DNA from: Hydractinia symbiolongicarpus
Taxonomy: Eukaryota > Cnidaria > Hydrozoa > Anthoathecata > Hydractiniidae
Reading direction: 5' to 3'
Length of the DNA: 64,000 bases
Assembly (NCBI RefSeq): GCF_029227915.1
Contig: NC_079875.1
Location: 24,994,001-25,058,000, forward strand
Shown: positions 24,866 to 37,371 of the stretch, piece after piece
How the letters are laid out: the number at the start of each line of letters is the position of its first letter
Position numbering within the stretch: the first letter of the stretch is position 1
Program-made: the position numbers and the translations under genes
The notes under the pieces: generated by a model
Told to the model about the DNA's origin: nothing
The model's input: only the letters and a program-made list of their open reading frames with translations
The model's database searches: none

Positions 24866-26027
24866 CAAACTTAAAATACTGAATTGTTCAAAGCTATTTT
24901 GAAGTATGTGTGATGTGTGTGCATCAGTGGAGGTGAAGTATAAAGAAAAAACAAGCTTACATGTGAACTTTTAAAGCAGGGTTAGGTTAATTGACAGATC
25001 ATATATTAAGCATTATCTGATACTCAGCTTATTATCCAACCTAAAACTGACCAGTTGCCGATCCCGTGCTTATTACCAGTTTACGTATTTTCGGAAGAAA
25101 TAAGTGTATTCTTTCCTCCAAGATGTATCCAACATATTGTTTTCCTCGGTATGTACTTTTGACCTCGGGCTTTGTATTTTACAGTGCAACATCAAAACAG
25201 GTCAGTATCCGTTACCACCGTTTTGTTTAGAACTGTAATATTTTAACTAAAAAATGCATCGCCGTCAAATATTGGAGTACAAACTGTAGCGTTTCTATGT
25301 ATCCAATGTTAATTCTTTTTTTTTTTTTTAGCTCTGCCAGCCAATATCACAATGACAGGTATGCTTCTGCTCTCATAGATTTCGCCCCTAGTAATAAGAA
25401 GAAGAGGTGCTCATGTTTTGATTTGATTTTTAATAACTACAAATAAATGAAATCCGAATGATTTTATTGATTTGCGTCATCACGTAATTTTATTAACATC
25501 GCCACATATAACCGTTTTAAACTACTTATCATAGTATCAACCTTTAGCTAACTTTTTTCGTGACCACGTGACCAAGGAAAGACAATGAAAACATGTGTGT
25601 TAAAAGACAAAACATCTTGTCCAAAACAAACTAACACTGTTAGCCGACTGACTTGAATTGCCGGACATTAAGCAGTAAATTTAAGGTAGCAGGTTGGGGA
25701 AAATATATAGTGAAATTGAGTAGTCGCTTTACGCCGTTCTAAAATGATGCAATGCATCCATTTACATATTGTTGTTTGTGAAATGCAGTTGGGTATACCA
25801 CAAACATGACGATAACGAAGATGATTTCAGTTCATGAATGCTATAATGGCCAACGTTTAATATAATAATGTCCTCTATTTTTAAATATTAAAATGAAATA
25901 TATTTATCAATTATAATATTTCCCAAACTTTATAAATCGTCCTATTTCACCAAATTCGTCAAAATACTGGTGGATGAGTGCGAACATCCTGATAAGAAAC
26001 AACCGCTGCACAATGGACATTTTGTAG
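24866..26027. other. Non-satellite spacer between opposed satellite blocks
   Basis: Unique-looking AT-rich sequence. Weak plus-strand splice-bounded candidates are 25123-25148, 25185-25200 and 25332-25358, but together they run into a TGA, so no gene is called from them. Confidence 0.35.
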
Positions 26028-26206
26028 TTAGTTAGAAGCTCCGTTTCCGACGTTCTGCAGTAAGTCGGCAACAAAGTTTCTTTTCGGATTCTGCACTACA
26101 ATGTATGCTTTGTGTACCTCAACGGCGCAAATAATGGTGACCGGCTTCATGGTTTTCTTCTTCAAAAATACGCACAAAGGATGTAATCCATATAGAGCCG
26201 TGGACA
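26028..26206 (-). CDS. Orphan 3'-terminal exon, unknown protein
   Basis: A TTTGTCAG acceptor is followed by a phase-1 frame of 59 codons ending in TAA. The peptide has a non-repetitive, protein-like composition (ALYGLHPLCVFLKKKT, TIICAVEVHKAYIVVQNP, ending NVGNGASN) unlike the neighbouring satellite translations. The reading frame runs on upstream into the satellite, but the acceptor suggests the true exon starts at 26206. Upstream exons would have to lie beyond 26.2 kb on the minus strand, that is across or inside the satellite block, and none was found. I do not recognise the family. Confidence 0.4.
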
Positions 26207-26225
26207 CTGACAAAGTTAAATATGG

Positions 26226-29200
26226 TTTATAAAATGTGTCACGCGCCTCGTTTAATAATTTTACGACTAAAATATATAGAACCTGAGATGAGGTTGTCGA
26301 CCCTAAATGACAATTATCTTGTACGAACACCAAAAATCGCAAATACATGACACTCGTCACTTTGAAATGCGTCGTTTATCAATTTTACAACTAAAATATA
26401 TTGAACCTGAGACGAGATTGTCGTACCCAAATGACAATTTTCTTGTATCAACATGAAAAATCGCAAATACATGAGACTTGTCACTTTTAAATGCCTCGTT
26501 TATCAATTTTACGGCTGAAATATGTAGAACCTGAGACGAGGTTGTCGCCTTAAGTGACAATTAGCCTGTATCAATACGAAAAATCGCAAATATATAACAC
26601 TCATCACTTTGAAATGCCTTGTTTATCAATTTTACGGCTAAAATATATAGAAACTGAGAGGAGCTTGTCGTCCCTAAGGTACAATTATCTTGTATCAATA
26701 CGAAAAATTGCAAATACCTGACACTCGTCACTGTGAAATGCCTCGTTTATCAATTTTACGACTAAAATATGTAGAATCTGATACGAGGTTGTCGTACCCA
26801 AATGACAATTTTCTTGTATCAACATGAAAAATCGCAAATACATGACACTTGTCACTTTTAAATGCCTCGTTTATCAATTTTACGGCTAAAATAGGTAGAA
26901 CCTGAGAGGAGGTTGTCGTCCCTAAAGTACAATTATCCTGTATCAGTACGAAAAATCGCAAATATATGAGACACTCGTCTCTTTTAAATGCTTCGTATAT
27001 TAAGTTTACGGCTAAAATATAAAAACTTGAAACGAGGTTGTTGACCCTAAAGTACAATTATCCTATATCAATAAAAAATATCGCAAATATCTGAGACACA
27101 CGTCTCTTTGAAATGCCTCGTTTATCAATTTTACGGCTATAATATATACAACCTGAGACGAGGTTGTCGTCACTAAGGTACAATTAGCTTTCATCAAAAC
27201 GAAAAATCGCAAATACATGACACTTGTCACTTTTAAATGCCTCGTTTATCAATTTTACGACTAAAAGATATAGAATCTGAGACGAGGTTGTCGTACCCAA
27301 ATGACAATTTTCTTGTATCAATACGAAAAATCGCAAATACATGTCATTTTTAAATGCCTCGTTTAGCAATTTTACGACTAAAATATATAGAACCTGAGAC
27401 GAGGTTGTCGACCCTAAATGACAATTATCTTGTATCAACACAAAGAATCGCAAATATATGAGACATTTGTCTCTTTTAAATGCCTTGTTTATCAATTTTA
27501 AGGCAAAAATATATGGAACCTGAGACGAGGTTGTTGACCCTAAATACAATTATCTTGTATCAATACGAAAAGTCGCAAATACATGACACTCGTCACTTTG
27601 AAATGCCTTGTTTTCAATTTTAAGGATAAAATATATAGAACTTTTAACAAAATTGTCGACCCTAAATGACAATTAGCGTGTATCAAAACGAAAAATCGCA
27701 AATTCATGACAATTGTCACTTTGAAATGCCTTGTTTATCAATTTTACGGCTAAATTATATAGAAACTGAGACGAGCTTGTCGTCCCAAAAGTACAATTAT
27801 CTTGTATCAATACGAAAAATTGCAAATACATAACACTCGTCACTTTGAAGTGCCTCGTTTATCAATTTTACGACTAAAATATATAGAATCTGAGACAAGG
27901 TTGTCGTACCCAAATGACAATTTTCTTGTATCAACATGAAAAATCGCAAATACATGAGACTTGTCACTTTTAAATGCCTCGTTTGTCAATTATACTGCTA
28001 AAATATGTAGAACCTGAGACGAGGTTATCGACCCTAAGTGACAATTATCCTGTATCAGTACGAAAAATCGCAAATATATAACACTCATCACTTTGAAATG
28101 CCTTGTTTATCAACTTTACGGCTAAATTATATAGAAACTGAGACGAGCTTGTCGTCCCCAAGGTACAATTATCTTGTATCAATACAAAAAATTGCAAATA
28201 CATGACACTCGTCACTTTGAAGTGCCTCGTTTATCAATTTTACGACTAAAATATATAAAATCTGAGACGAGGTTGTCGTACCCAAATGACAATTTTCTTG
28301 TATCAACATGAAAAATCGCAAATACATGAGACTTGTCACTTTTAAATGCCTCGTTTGTCAATTTTACGGCTAAAATATGTAGAACCTGGGACGAGCTTGT
28401 CGTCCCAAAGGTACAATTATCTTGTATCAATACGAAAAATTGCAAATACATGACACTCGTCACTTTGAAGTGCCTCGTTTATCAATTTTAAGACTAAAAT
28501 ATATAGAACCTTTAACGAGCTTGTCGTCCCTAAATGATAATTATCTTGTATCACTACGAAAAATCGCATATACATGAGACATTTGTCTCTTTTGAGTGCC
28601 TTGTTTATCAATTTTGCGACAAAAATATATAGAATCTGAGACGAGGTTGTCGTACCCAAATGACAATTTTCTTGTATCAATAAGAAAAATCGCAAATACA
28701 TGTCACTTTTAAATGTCTCGTTTAGCAATTTTACGACTAAAATATATAGAACCTGAGACGAGGTTGTCGACCCTAAATGACAATTATCTTGTATCAACAC
28801 AAAGAATCGCAAATATATGACACATTTGTCTCTTTTAAATGCCTCGTTTAACAACTTTACGACTAAAATATGTAGAACCTGAGACGAGGTTGTTGACCCT
28901 AAATACAATTATCTTGTATCAATACGAAAATTCGCAAATACATGACACTCGTCACTTTGAAATGCCTTGTTTTTCAATTTTAAGGCTAAAATATATGGCA
29001 CCTGAGACGAGGTTGTTGACCCTAAATACAATTATCTTGTATCAATACGAAAAGTCGCAAATACATGACACTCGTCACTTTGAAATGCCTTGTTTTTCAA
29101 TTTTAAGGCTAAAATATATAGCACCTGAGACGAGGTTGTTGACCCTAAAGTACAATTATCTTGTATCAATACGAAAAGTCGCAAATACATGTCACTTTGA

Positions 29201-32200
29201 AATGCCTCGTTTATCAATTTTACGAGTAAATTATATAGAACCTCAGACGAGGTTGTCGACCCTAAATGACAATTATCTTGTATCAACACGAAGAATCGCA
29301 AATATATGAGACATTTGTCTCTTTCAAATGCCTCGTTTATTAATTTTGCGACTAAAATATATAAAACCTGATATGAGATTGTCGACCCTAAATGACAATT
29401 ATCTTGTACGAACACCAAAAATCGCAAATACATGACACTCGTCACTTTGAAATGCCTCGTTTATCAATTTTACAACTAAAATATATGGAACCTGAGACAA
29501 GATTGTCGTCCCTAAATGACAATTATCTTGTATCAACACGAAAAATCGCAAATATATGAGACATTTGTCTCTTTTGAGTGCCTTGTTTATCAATTTTAAG
29601 GCTAAAATATATAAACCTGAGACGAGGTTGTTGACCCTAAATGACAATTATCTTGTATCATTACGACTAATCGCAAATATATGACACTCGTCACTTTGAA
29701 ATGCCTTGTTTTCAATTTTAAGGATAAAATATATAGAACTTTTAACAAAATTGTCGACCCTAAATGACAATTAGCGTGTATCAAAACGAAAAATCGCAAA
29801 TTCATGACACTTGTCACTTTGAAATGCCTTGTTTATCAATTTTACGGCTAAATTATATAGAAACTGAGACGAGCTTGTCGTCCCAAAGGTACAATTATCT
29901 TGTATCAATACGAAAAATTGCAAATACATAACACTCGTCACTTTGAAGTGCCTCGTTTATCAATTTTACGACTAAAATATATAGAATCTGAGACAAGGTT
30001 GTCGTACCCAAATGACAATTTTCTTGTATCAACATGAAAAATCGCAAATACATGAGACTTGTCACTTTTAAATGCCTCGTTTGTCAATTATACTGCTAAA
30101 ATATGTAGAACCTGAGACGAGGTTGTCGACCCTAAGTGACAATTATCCTGTATCAGTACGAAAAATCGCAAATATATAACACTCATCACTTTGAAATGCC
30201 TTGTTTATCAATTTTACGGCTAAATTATATAGAAACTGAGACGAGCTTGTCGTCCCCAAGGTACAATTATCTTGTATCAATACAAAAAATTGCAAATACA
30301 TGACACTCGTCACTTTGAAGTGCCTCGTTTATCAATTTTACGACTAAAATATATAAAATCTGAGACGAGGTTGTCGTACCCAAATGACAATTTTCTTGTA
30401 TCAACATGAAAAATCGCAAATACATGAGACTTGTCACTTTTAAATGCCTCGTTTGTCAATTTTACGGCTAAAATATGTTAAACCTGGGACGAGCTTGTCG
30501 TCCCAAAGGTACAATTATCTTGTATCAATACGAAAAATTGCAAATACATGACACTCGTCACTTTGAAGTGCCTCGTTTATCAATTTTAAGACTAAAATAT
30601 ATAGAACCTTTAACGAGCTTGTCGTCCCTAAATGATAATTATCTTGTATCACTACGAAAAATCGCATATACATGAGACATTTGTCTCTTTTGAGTGCCTT
30701 GTTTATCAATTTTAAGGCTAAAATATATAGAACCTGAGACGAGGTTGTTGACCCTAAATGACAATTATCTTGTATCAATACGAAAAGTCGCTAATACATG
30801 ACACTCGTCATTTTGAAATGCCTAGTTTATCAATTTTGCGACAAAAATATATAGAATCTGAGACGAGGTTGTCGTACCCAAATGACAATTTTCTTGTATC
30901 AATAAGAAAAATCGCAAATACATGTCACTTTTAAATGTCTCGTTTAGCAATTTTACGACTAAAATATATAGAACCTGAGACGAGGTTGTCGACCCTAAAT
31001 GACAATTATCTTGTATCAACACAAAGAATCGCAAATATATGACACATTTGTCTCTTTTAAATGCCTCGTTTAACAACTTTACGACTAAAATATGTAGAAC
31101 CTGAGACGAGGTTGTTGACCCTAAATACAATTATCTTGTATCAATACGAAAATTCGCAAATACATGACACTCGTCACTTTGAAATGCCTTGTTTTTCAAT
31201 TTTAAGGCTAAAATATATGGCACCTGAGACGAGGTTGTTGACCCTAAATACAATTATCTTGTATCAATACGAAAAGTCGCAAATACATGACACTCGTCAC
31301 TTTGAAATGCCTTGTTTTTCAATTTTAAGGCTAAAATATATAGCACCTGAGACGAGGTTGTTGACCCTAAAGTACAATTATCTTGTATCAATACGAAAAG
31401 TCGCAAATACATGTCACTTTGAAATGCCTCGTTTATCAATTTTACGAGTAAATTATATAGAACCTCAGACGAGGTTGTCGACCCTAAATGACAATTATCT
31501 TGTATCAACACGAAGAATCGCAAATATATGAGACATTTGTCTCTTTCAAATGCCTCGTTTATTAATTTTGCGACTAAAATATATAAAACCTGATATGAGA
31601 TTGTCGACCCTAAATGACAATTATCTTGTACGAACACCAAAAATCGCAAATACATGACACTCGTCACTTTGAAATGCCTCGTTTATCAATTTTACAACTA
31701 AAATATATGGAACCTGAGACAAGATTGTCGTCCCTAAATGACAATTATCTTGTATCAACACGAAAAATCGCAAATATATGAGACATTTGTCTCTTTTGAG
31801 TGCCTTGTTTATCAATTTTAAGGCTAAAATATATAAACCTGAGACGAGGTTGTTGACCCTAAATGACAATTATCTTGTATCATTACGACTAATCGCAAAT
31901 ATATGACACTCGTCACTTTGAAATGCCTTGTTTTCAATTTTAAGGATAAAATATATAGAACTTTTAACAAAATTGTCGACCCTAAATGACAATTAGCGTG
32001 TATCAAAACGAAAAATCGCAAATTCATGACACTTGTCACTTTGAAATGCCTTGTTTATCAATTTTACGGCTAAATTATATAGAAACTGAGACGAGCTTGT
32101 CGTCCCAAAGGTACAATTATCTTGTATCAATACGAAAAATTGCAAATACATAACACTCGTCACTTTGAAGTGCCTCGTTTATCAATTTTACGACTAAAAT

Positions 32201-32738
32201 ATATAGAATCTGAGACAAGGTTGTCGTACCCAAATGACAATTTTCTTGTATCAACATGAAAAATCGCAAATATATGAAACATTTGTCTCTTTTGAGTGCC
32301 TTGTTTATCAATTTTAAGGCTAAAATATATAGAACCTGAGACGAGGTTGTTGACCCTAAATGAAAATTATCTTGTATCATTACGACTAATCGCAAATATA
32401 TGACACTCGTCACTTTGAAATGCCTCGTTTATCAATTTCACAACTAAATTATATGGAATCTGAGACAAGAATGTCGTCACTAAATGACAATTATCTTGTA
32501 TCAACACGAAGAATCGCAAATATATGAGACATTTGTCTCTTTTGAGTGCCTTGTTTATCAATTTTAAGGCTAAAATATATAGAACCTGAGACGAGGTTGT
32601 TGACCCTAAATGACAATTATCTTGTATCAGTACGACTAATCGCAAATATATGACACTCGTCACTTTGAAATGCCTCGTTTATCAATTTTACAACTAAATT
32701 ATATGGAACCTGAGACAAGATTGTCGTCCCTAAATGCA
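26226..32738 (-). repeat. 124/126-bp satellite, inverted block with higher-order repeats
   Basis: About 52 monomers of the same satellite as 22290-24865, in the opposite orientation. A segment starting at 27601 recurs at 29699 (offset 2098) and 31921 (offset 2222); the difference is one extra 124-bp monomer near 30710-30833. Long stretches at offset 2222 translate identically, so the duplication is recent. The 137- to 163-residue frames inside are repeat by-products, not genes. Confidence 0.95.
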
Positions 32739-32893
32739 GCAAATGTGCCGAAAAAAAATCAATTCCGGCGAAAAAAATTGTCTACGAGAAGGCGAAAATG
32801 AAAGTTCAAAATGTTGAACTTTTTCCGCCCGCCAAAAGAGACATTTGTTTTTTAACCAATCAGAATTCACCTCTGAGGAGAAGAAACTTCAAA

Positions 32894-34347
32894 ATGGCGT
32901 CTGGATCTCTACCAAATGCTGTGACACGTTTCTACGAACAGCAGAAGCAGCAACAACAACAACAGCAAGATCGTCAACAACTGAGACGAGAAGAGGAGAA
33001 TGCTTTTATTCCCAGAGCAGCTACAGCTAGCAGCTTACAACAAACTTGGTTGCTGCAGCAACAACAACAACAACTTCAGCAACAACAACTTCAGCAACAA
33101 CAACAGCAACTTGATGAACAACAAGAAGATGGCAACAATAATGCAGCTTTTCAGGAAGAAAGCTTCTACAACAGCGTCGAAACCGACCACTTGATAGAAA
33201 GCAACTTGAGATATGTTGAGCAATTACGCAGAGAGGCCCAAAATGTTGTCGATGGTGAAACTCTGCTGCAACAACAACGACACCAATCTCAACAACAAAC
33301 TGCTGTAGCACCAAATAATCTTTCTACAAGAGTAAGAGCATCAGTGGTAGATCCTGAAGTATTAATCGAACTAGTACGGCAATATCCATGTTTATGGAAT
33401 ACAAAGCTGAACGTGTACCGTGACCAAATTAAAAAGAAAAAAGCCTGGGAGATAATTTCGGCATCGTTAAATGGAGCTTTTACAGGTAATCCCATACTTT
33501 TGAACTTTTCTATCCACCTGGCTTCACTGTGACAGTTTGTTTTCATACATCAAGTAATTAGTGTGTTTGTATACATATATTTCCCTGGCCATCTTGAATA
33601 CAGTATACATAATATGTGTTTTTTTGAATGAATAAAGTTGTTTTTGTGATTTACTTTATATACAACAAATGTTGCATATCTATTTTTATTTACTTCACTT
33701 CAGTTGATGTTTTGAAGAACAAGTGGAAACTTATTCGAGACAGTTATAGCCGTTGTATGCATAAACGAGAAGAACAAACGAGATCCGGTGCAGCTGTATC
33801 AAAGCTCGCAAAATGTAGAAATTTTGAGGCTCTTAGTTTTCTCAGAAGTGCAGTGTCATCAAACGAAAGTGATAGTAATGTGGATGATTCTTTAGCCAGC
33901 CCAGAGATGTCACTTCCAATCTCACAGCATTCAAATAGACAGTCAATTGATGATTCTTTAACTCGTCCAGAGGTGTCGAAAAGAAGGTCAATTGAATCGG
34001 ATGATGATGAAACTTCTTCGATAACATCCAGAACATCATCACGAACTGAACCGTATTACAAGCCAACATCCACTGCAACAAAACGAAAGAAAAAATTGGC
34101 CTCAGATGTCGATGTGATGTTGATCAATTCTTTGAAAGATGTCAGTGCTGTGTGCAGCAACATCAGTAAACCTGTCGAGCCAACACCAACCAATGTCAGA
34201 GAAGAAAAAAATGATGCTGATCATTTGTTTTGCATGAGTTTGATTCCTGTTTTGAAAAGTCTCCCAGCTGTGAAAAACAGGCAAGCAAGATTGAAAATTC
34301 AAGAGGTTCTTTTCAAAATAGAGTTTGGGGAAGACCTACAGATGTAG
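32894..34347 (+). CDS. MADF-BESS DNA-binding protein (Harbinger accessory protein)
   Basis: Two exons: 32894-33485 and 33704-34347, intron phase 1 (ACAG/GTAATC and CTTCAG/TTGATG). The start at 32894 is chosen for its AAAATGG context; the frame is open further up to 32798. Residues from about 20 to 110 are glutamine-rich (CAA/CAG runs). A MADF domain (Myb/SANT-like) begins at LIELVRQYPCLWNTK and continues across the intron through VLKNKWKLIRDSY to RNFEALSFL. A Ser/Asp-rich linker with two near-repeats (DDSLASPEMS, DDSLTRPEVS) and KRKKK precedes a C-terminal BESS motif (DHLFCMSLIPVLKSL, then LKIQEVLFKIEF). In Harbinger elements such partners bind the ends and help move the transposase to the nucleus. 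The frame is intact. A sibling 5' exon is at 39312. Confidence 0.85.
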
Positions 34348-34982
34348 ATTTTGAACTAAAATGAGTCAATGTTTGGAAGTACCACCATTTCGGTTTAAAT
34401 TTAAAAAAAAGTAACTTAAAATCCATGCATGAAATTGTGGCACTCCCAAATTTTTACAAACCTTAGTTTTAACTTCAGGGGAACTATCCCTTTGCATTCT
34501 TTGCACATAAAAAGCTGTCTGCGACTGTTCTAAAACATGATTAGTTGTATATATGAATAAAGGTGGTCAACTATGAAGTTGTACTTCTGGAAATTAATGA
34601 GTATGTGCCAATGTGTAATTTCTTTTTTTGATTTTGAGCAAGCTCAATCTTCCATATTTCGTGACCTGCAGAAAAGTAGGTCAGTTTGACTTTGTAGTCA
34701 AGAAATTTTGAAAGTCCTGAGTACCAATAGGTTCAATTCAAGTAGGTAGTGTATATTCAACGGACTTTCAAAACAAAATTCGGTTCGCCATCTGAAATCG
34801 AACATTACAACGCTCTTTTTGCACTGGGCTACTCAGGTACAAGGACCATACACACACAGACATACGCAAAAAAACAGCTTTTAAATGAATTTTTTTTTCT
34901 TCATATTTTGCAACTCACACAAATGTTATATATTATATACCAGTATATATTAATTTACTATAGCTGTATATTGTATTCATGT

Positions 34983-36301
34983 TCAATATTTTTCATCGAA
35001 AGGATTTGTTGTGTTATTTACCATTTCTTCTTGCCAACCTACAGCACCATCAATTGAATTGAAGTGTACTTTGAAATCTTCACGCACTGTTTTTGCATCC
35101 CTGGTGAAGTTGTGGGACCCCTGTGATACTAAATGTGTCAGGGCCCCACCATTAGTTATGTCTGATCGCCACTGACCAGGCCTTGTAAATCTCATAGTTT
35201 CCTGATCAACTAGCTCAGGTGGACAATACGTATGAGTAGCTGATTGTGATTTCATGAGAAAATTGTGAAGCGCATTTGCAGCTTTTGTGATGAACTTTAC
35301 GTTGTCAGCGTTCGCAATTATCGGTCTTCGAAAAATTCGAAAACGACTTGCTAAAATTCCGAATGAATTTTCTATCACTCTCCTTGCACGTGACAACGAT
35401 AGTTGAAAATTGTTTCTGATGAGTCGAGGACATTTCTGTGTGGGAATGGTCGCATCATGAATGTTTTCAGTGCGAATGCTTCATCAGCAACAAAGGTGAA
35501 CGGGAACATTTTATTAGAGTGGTAGCCTGGTATCGCTCTTGGCGTTGGTATGTTAAGTAAATTATTATCAATTGCGTGTCCTAAGTTGCTGCTAGTGTAA
35601 ACTCCGCTATCACTCTGTCTACCATATTCTCCTACATCAACCAGTGTGAATTCATAGTTCGCATTACACACAGCGAGCAACACGATGCTATATGTTTTTT
35701 TATAATTGTAAAACATGAACCCGCTTCTCGGAGGAGCTTGTATAACGACGTGTTTCCCATCAATTGCACCAATGCAGTTCGGAAAGTTCCACGTATCTCT
35801 AAAATCATTAGCTATTTTTAACCATTTTTCCTTTGAGTTCGGAACATCAAGATAACCTTTTTCTGACAAGACATTCCATAAAACCTGACAGGTTTCTCTG
35901 ATAATTCTCCCAACAGTCGCTGGACTTATCCGAAATCGAGTGGCAAGTGAAATTTGAGCATCTCCCGTGGCTAAATAACGTAATGTTAAACACAGTCGCT
36001 CGGCTGGAGAGGTTGTTTCTCTTCTAAATGACGATTTTTTAATGAAAGGTCCAACCCAAGAAATCAAAGTTTCTAAAATATGGGGATGCATTCGGAAGGT
36101 TTGAAAAAAGTAAAAATGATCAAACATCATCATATCCTTCACCAAAATGTTGAATTCTCCTCTTCTCGCACGGTCCTTGAATAGCTGCCTAACCCACATA
36201 CTTTTTTTGTATTTTCCAATTCTTCCTCGAAATCTTCTTCTTAAAATGATCAAAATCAAGATTTTTTTTTGCAACAACACAAGCTTGTTTATAGCAGCCA
36301 T
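34983..36301 (-). pseudogene. PIF/Harbinger DDE transposase with one frameshift
   Basis: The first frame (35375-36301, start MAAINKLV) has a DDE_Tnp_4-type nuclease: first Asp in IGAIDGKHVV (residue 181), DVGEYGRQSDSGVY, and second Asp in VADEAFALK (273). Near 35411 the frame ends early after IFNYR and continues in the next frame (34983-35396) as LSRARRVIENSFGILASRF, carrying the catalytic Glu. One missing base explains the break, so the gene is either just dead or an assembly indel. A helix-turn-helix precedes the nuclease (SLATRFRISPATVGRIIRET). The stop at 34983 lies about 640 bp from the end of the MADF-BESS gene. The enzyme cuts and rejoins element ends. Confidence 0.85.
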
Positions 36302-36423
36302 ATTTGTTCATATTCATTGCCGTGCTCAAAATTTCCCGCTCAATGGAAATTGAAACTGAGAATCGCGCGGGCGGAAATTTCCTGCCCGCTCGGGAATTTC
36401 CGCCGAGTGGAAAACGGCCTTTA

Positions 36424-37371
36424 TAATCGACCTCCTTTCACTTGAGTAGCTGTCGTAGCAAGACATACGCAAGATATACATACGCATCATGAATCAAAAC
36501 GATCCTGTGAATTTGTTTCAGTTGCACGACAATAAGAACGGTAAGTTGAAAAAATAAAATTGTTTTTACTAACTGATGAGAATACCTAAACCAAGGTATG
36601 GCCGCCCACTATCACGAGAAGTTATTGATTAGTCCGTGCTAGGACGGGGCCAAAAACTCCAATGACGGTAGAAATCAACTGATGATCTCATTATTCAGTT
36701 AGTTTTTTAAAAGAACGAAACACAAATTGCCAATATCAACACTTATATTCGTAGATAACCAGAGCAAACTACAACAACATGTTCGCTCGAACAAACTGAA
36801 ACTAAACCAATTTGATTGTTCAATGTACGATGGGGAAAGCGAGAGGGAATAATACACTGATTTTCACAGATTCATGATTCTTTTATCGTATATTGTAAAA
36901 ACATGTACATCACTTTAATAAAATCTCTTCTTCTTCATTACACGTCGAGTAAATTTTTCGGTTGCAAACAAGTTTCCGTTCAATAATCCATTCATATATT
37001 GATTACACGCATGCCAATAAGGCAGAATTAAAGAACTAAATTTAGCAGAAACAAATTTTAAACAAATAGATGAACACTGGTATTGTTAGGTCCAAGTTAC
37101 ATGTCGAGCACTGGCCAGGTCTTCTGATGGTGTAAATTCGACGTCCGCCTTAGTTACTTAAAGACATACATCAGGGAAATACATCAGGGTTTAAACTACA
37201 AACACGTACAAGAATACCTGACACAACTTATATAAAAAAATAAAACGTATATACGTTATACAAAAGTGTTACCGTAACAATATAACTTTAGAAAAAGACA
37301 GAGTATATGCCACTATTTCTAGAAGAAACATTGACATTCCACCACTGCTCGATTTATTATTATTAAAAAGA
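36424..37371. other. Intergenic region; no gene seen
   Basis: Between the Harbinger right end and the terminal exon at 37372. An ATG-containing 20-residue open stretch at 36489 ends in a GTAAGT-like donor (36540) and could be a first exon on the plus strand, but no partner exon was identified. Confidence 0.3.

Larger units (their letters stand above)
32750..36423. mobile_element. PIF/Harbinger DNA transposon with two convergent genes
   Basis: A MADF-BESS gene (+) and a DDE transposase (-) face each other, the usual two-gene layout of this superfamily. The right end is clear: read on the minus strand it is AGGCCGTTTTCCACTCGGCG starting at 36420, preceded by TAA, which fits the three-base TWA target preference. 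The end region has repeated CGGAAATTTCC/GCGGG motifs, and TTTCCGCCCGC recurs near 32820. The outermost left inverted repeat was not found; the satellite stops at 32738 and the left end seems eroded or replaced. Confidence 0.8.

Noticed and set aside
25123-25358. Plus-strand three-exon mini-ORF starting MYPTYCFPR
   Set aside because: Joined frame meets a TGA in the third candidate exon; no homologue recognised.
22101-32663. Many open frames of 70-163 codons on both strands with QDNCHLGSTTSSQVLYIL-like peptides
   Set aside because: They are translations of the 124/126-bp satellite, occur on both strands and follow the repeat period; not genes.
22290-32738. CRISPR-like regular repeats
   Set aside because: Units are contiguous satellite monomers with no spacers, in a eukaryotic window.
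33027-33314. Minus-strand frames opposite the polyglutamine region
   Set aside because: Antisense shadows of CAA/CAG repeats (poly-Leu/Val).
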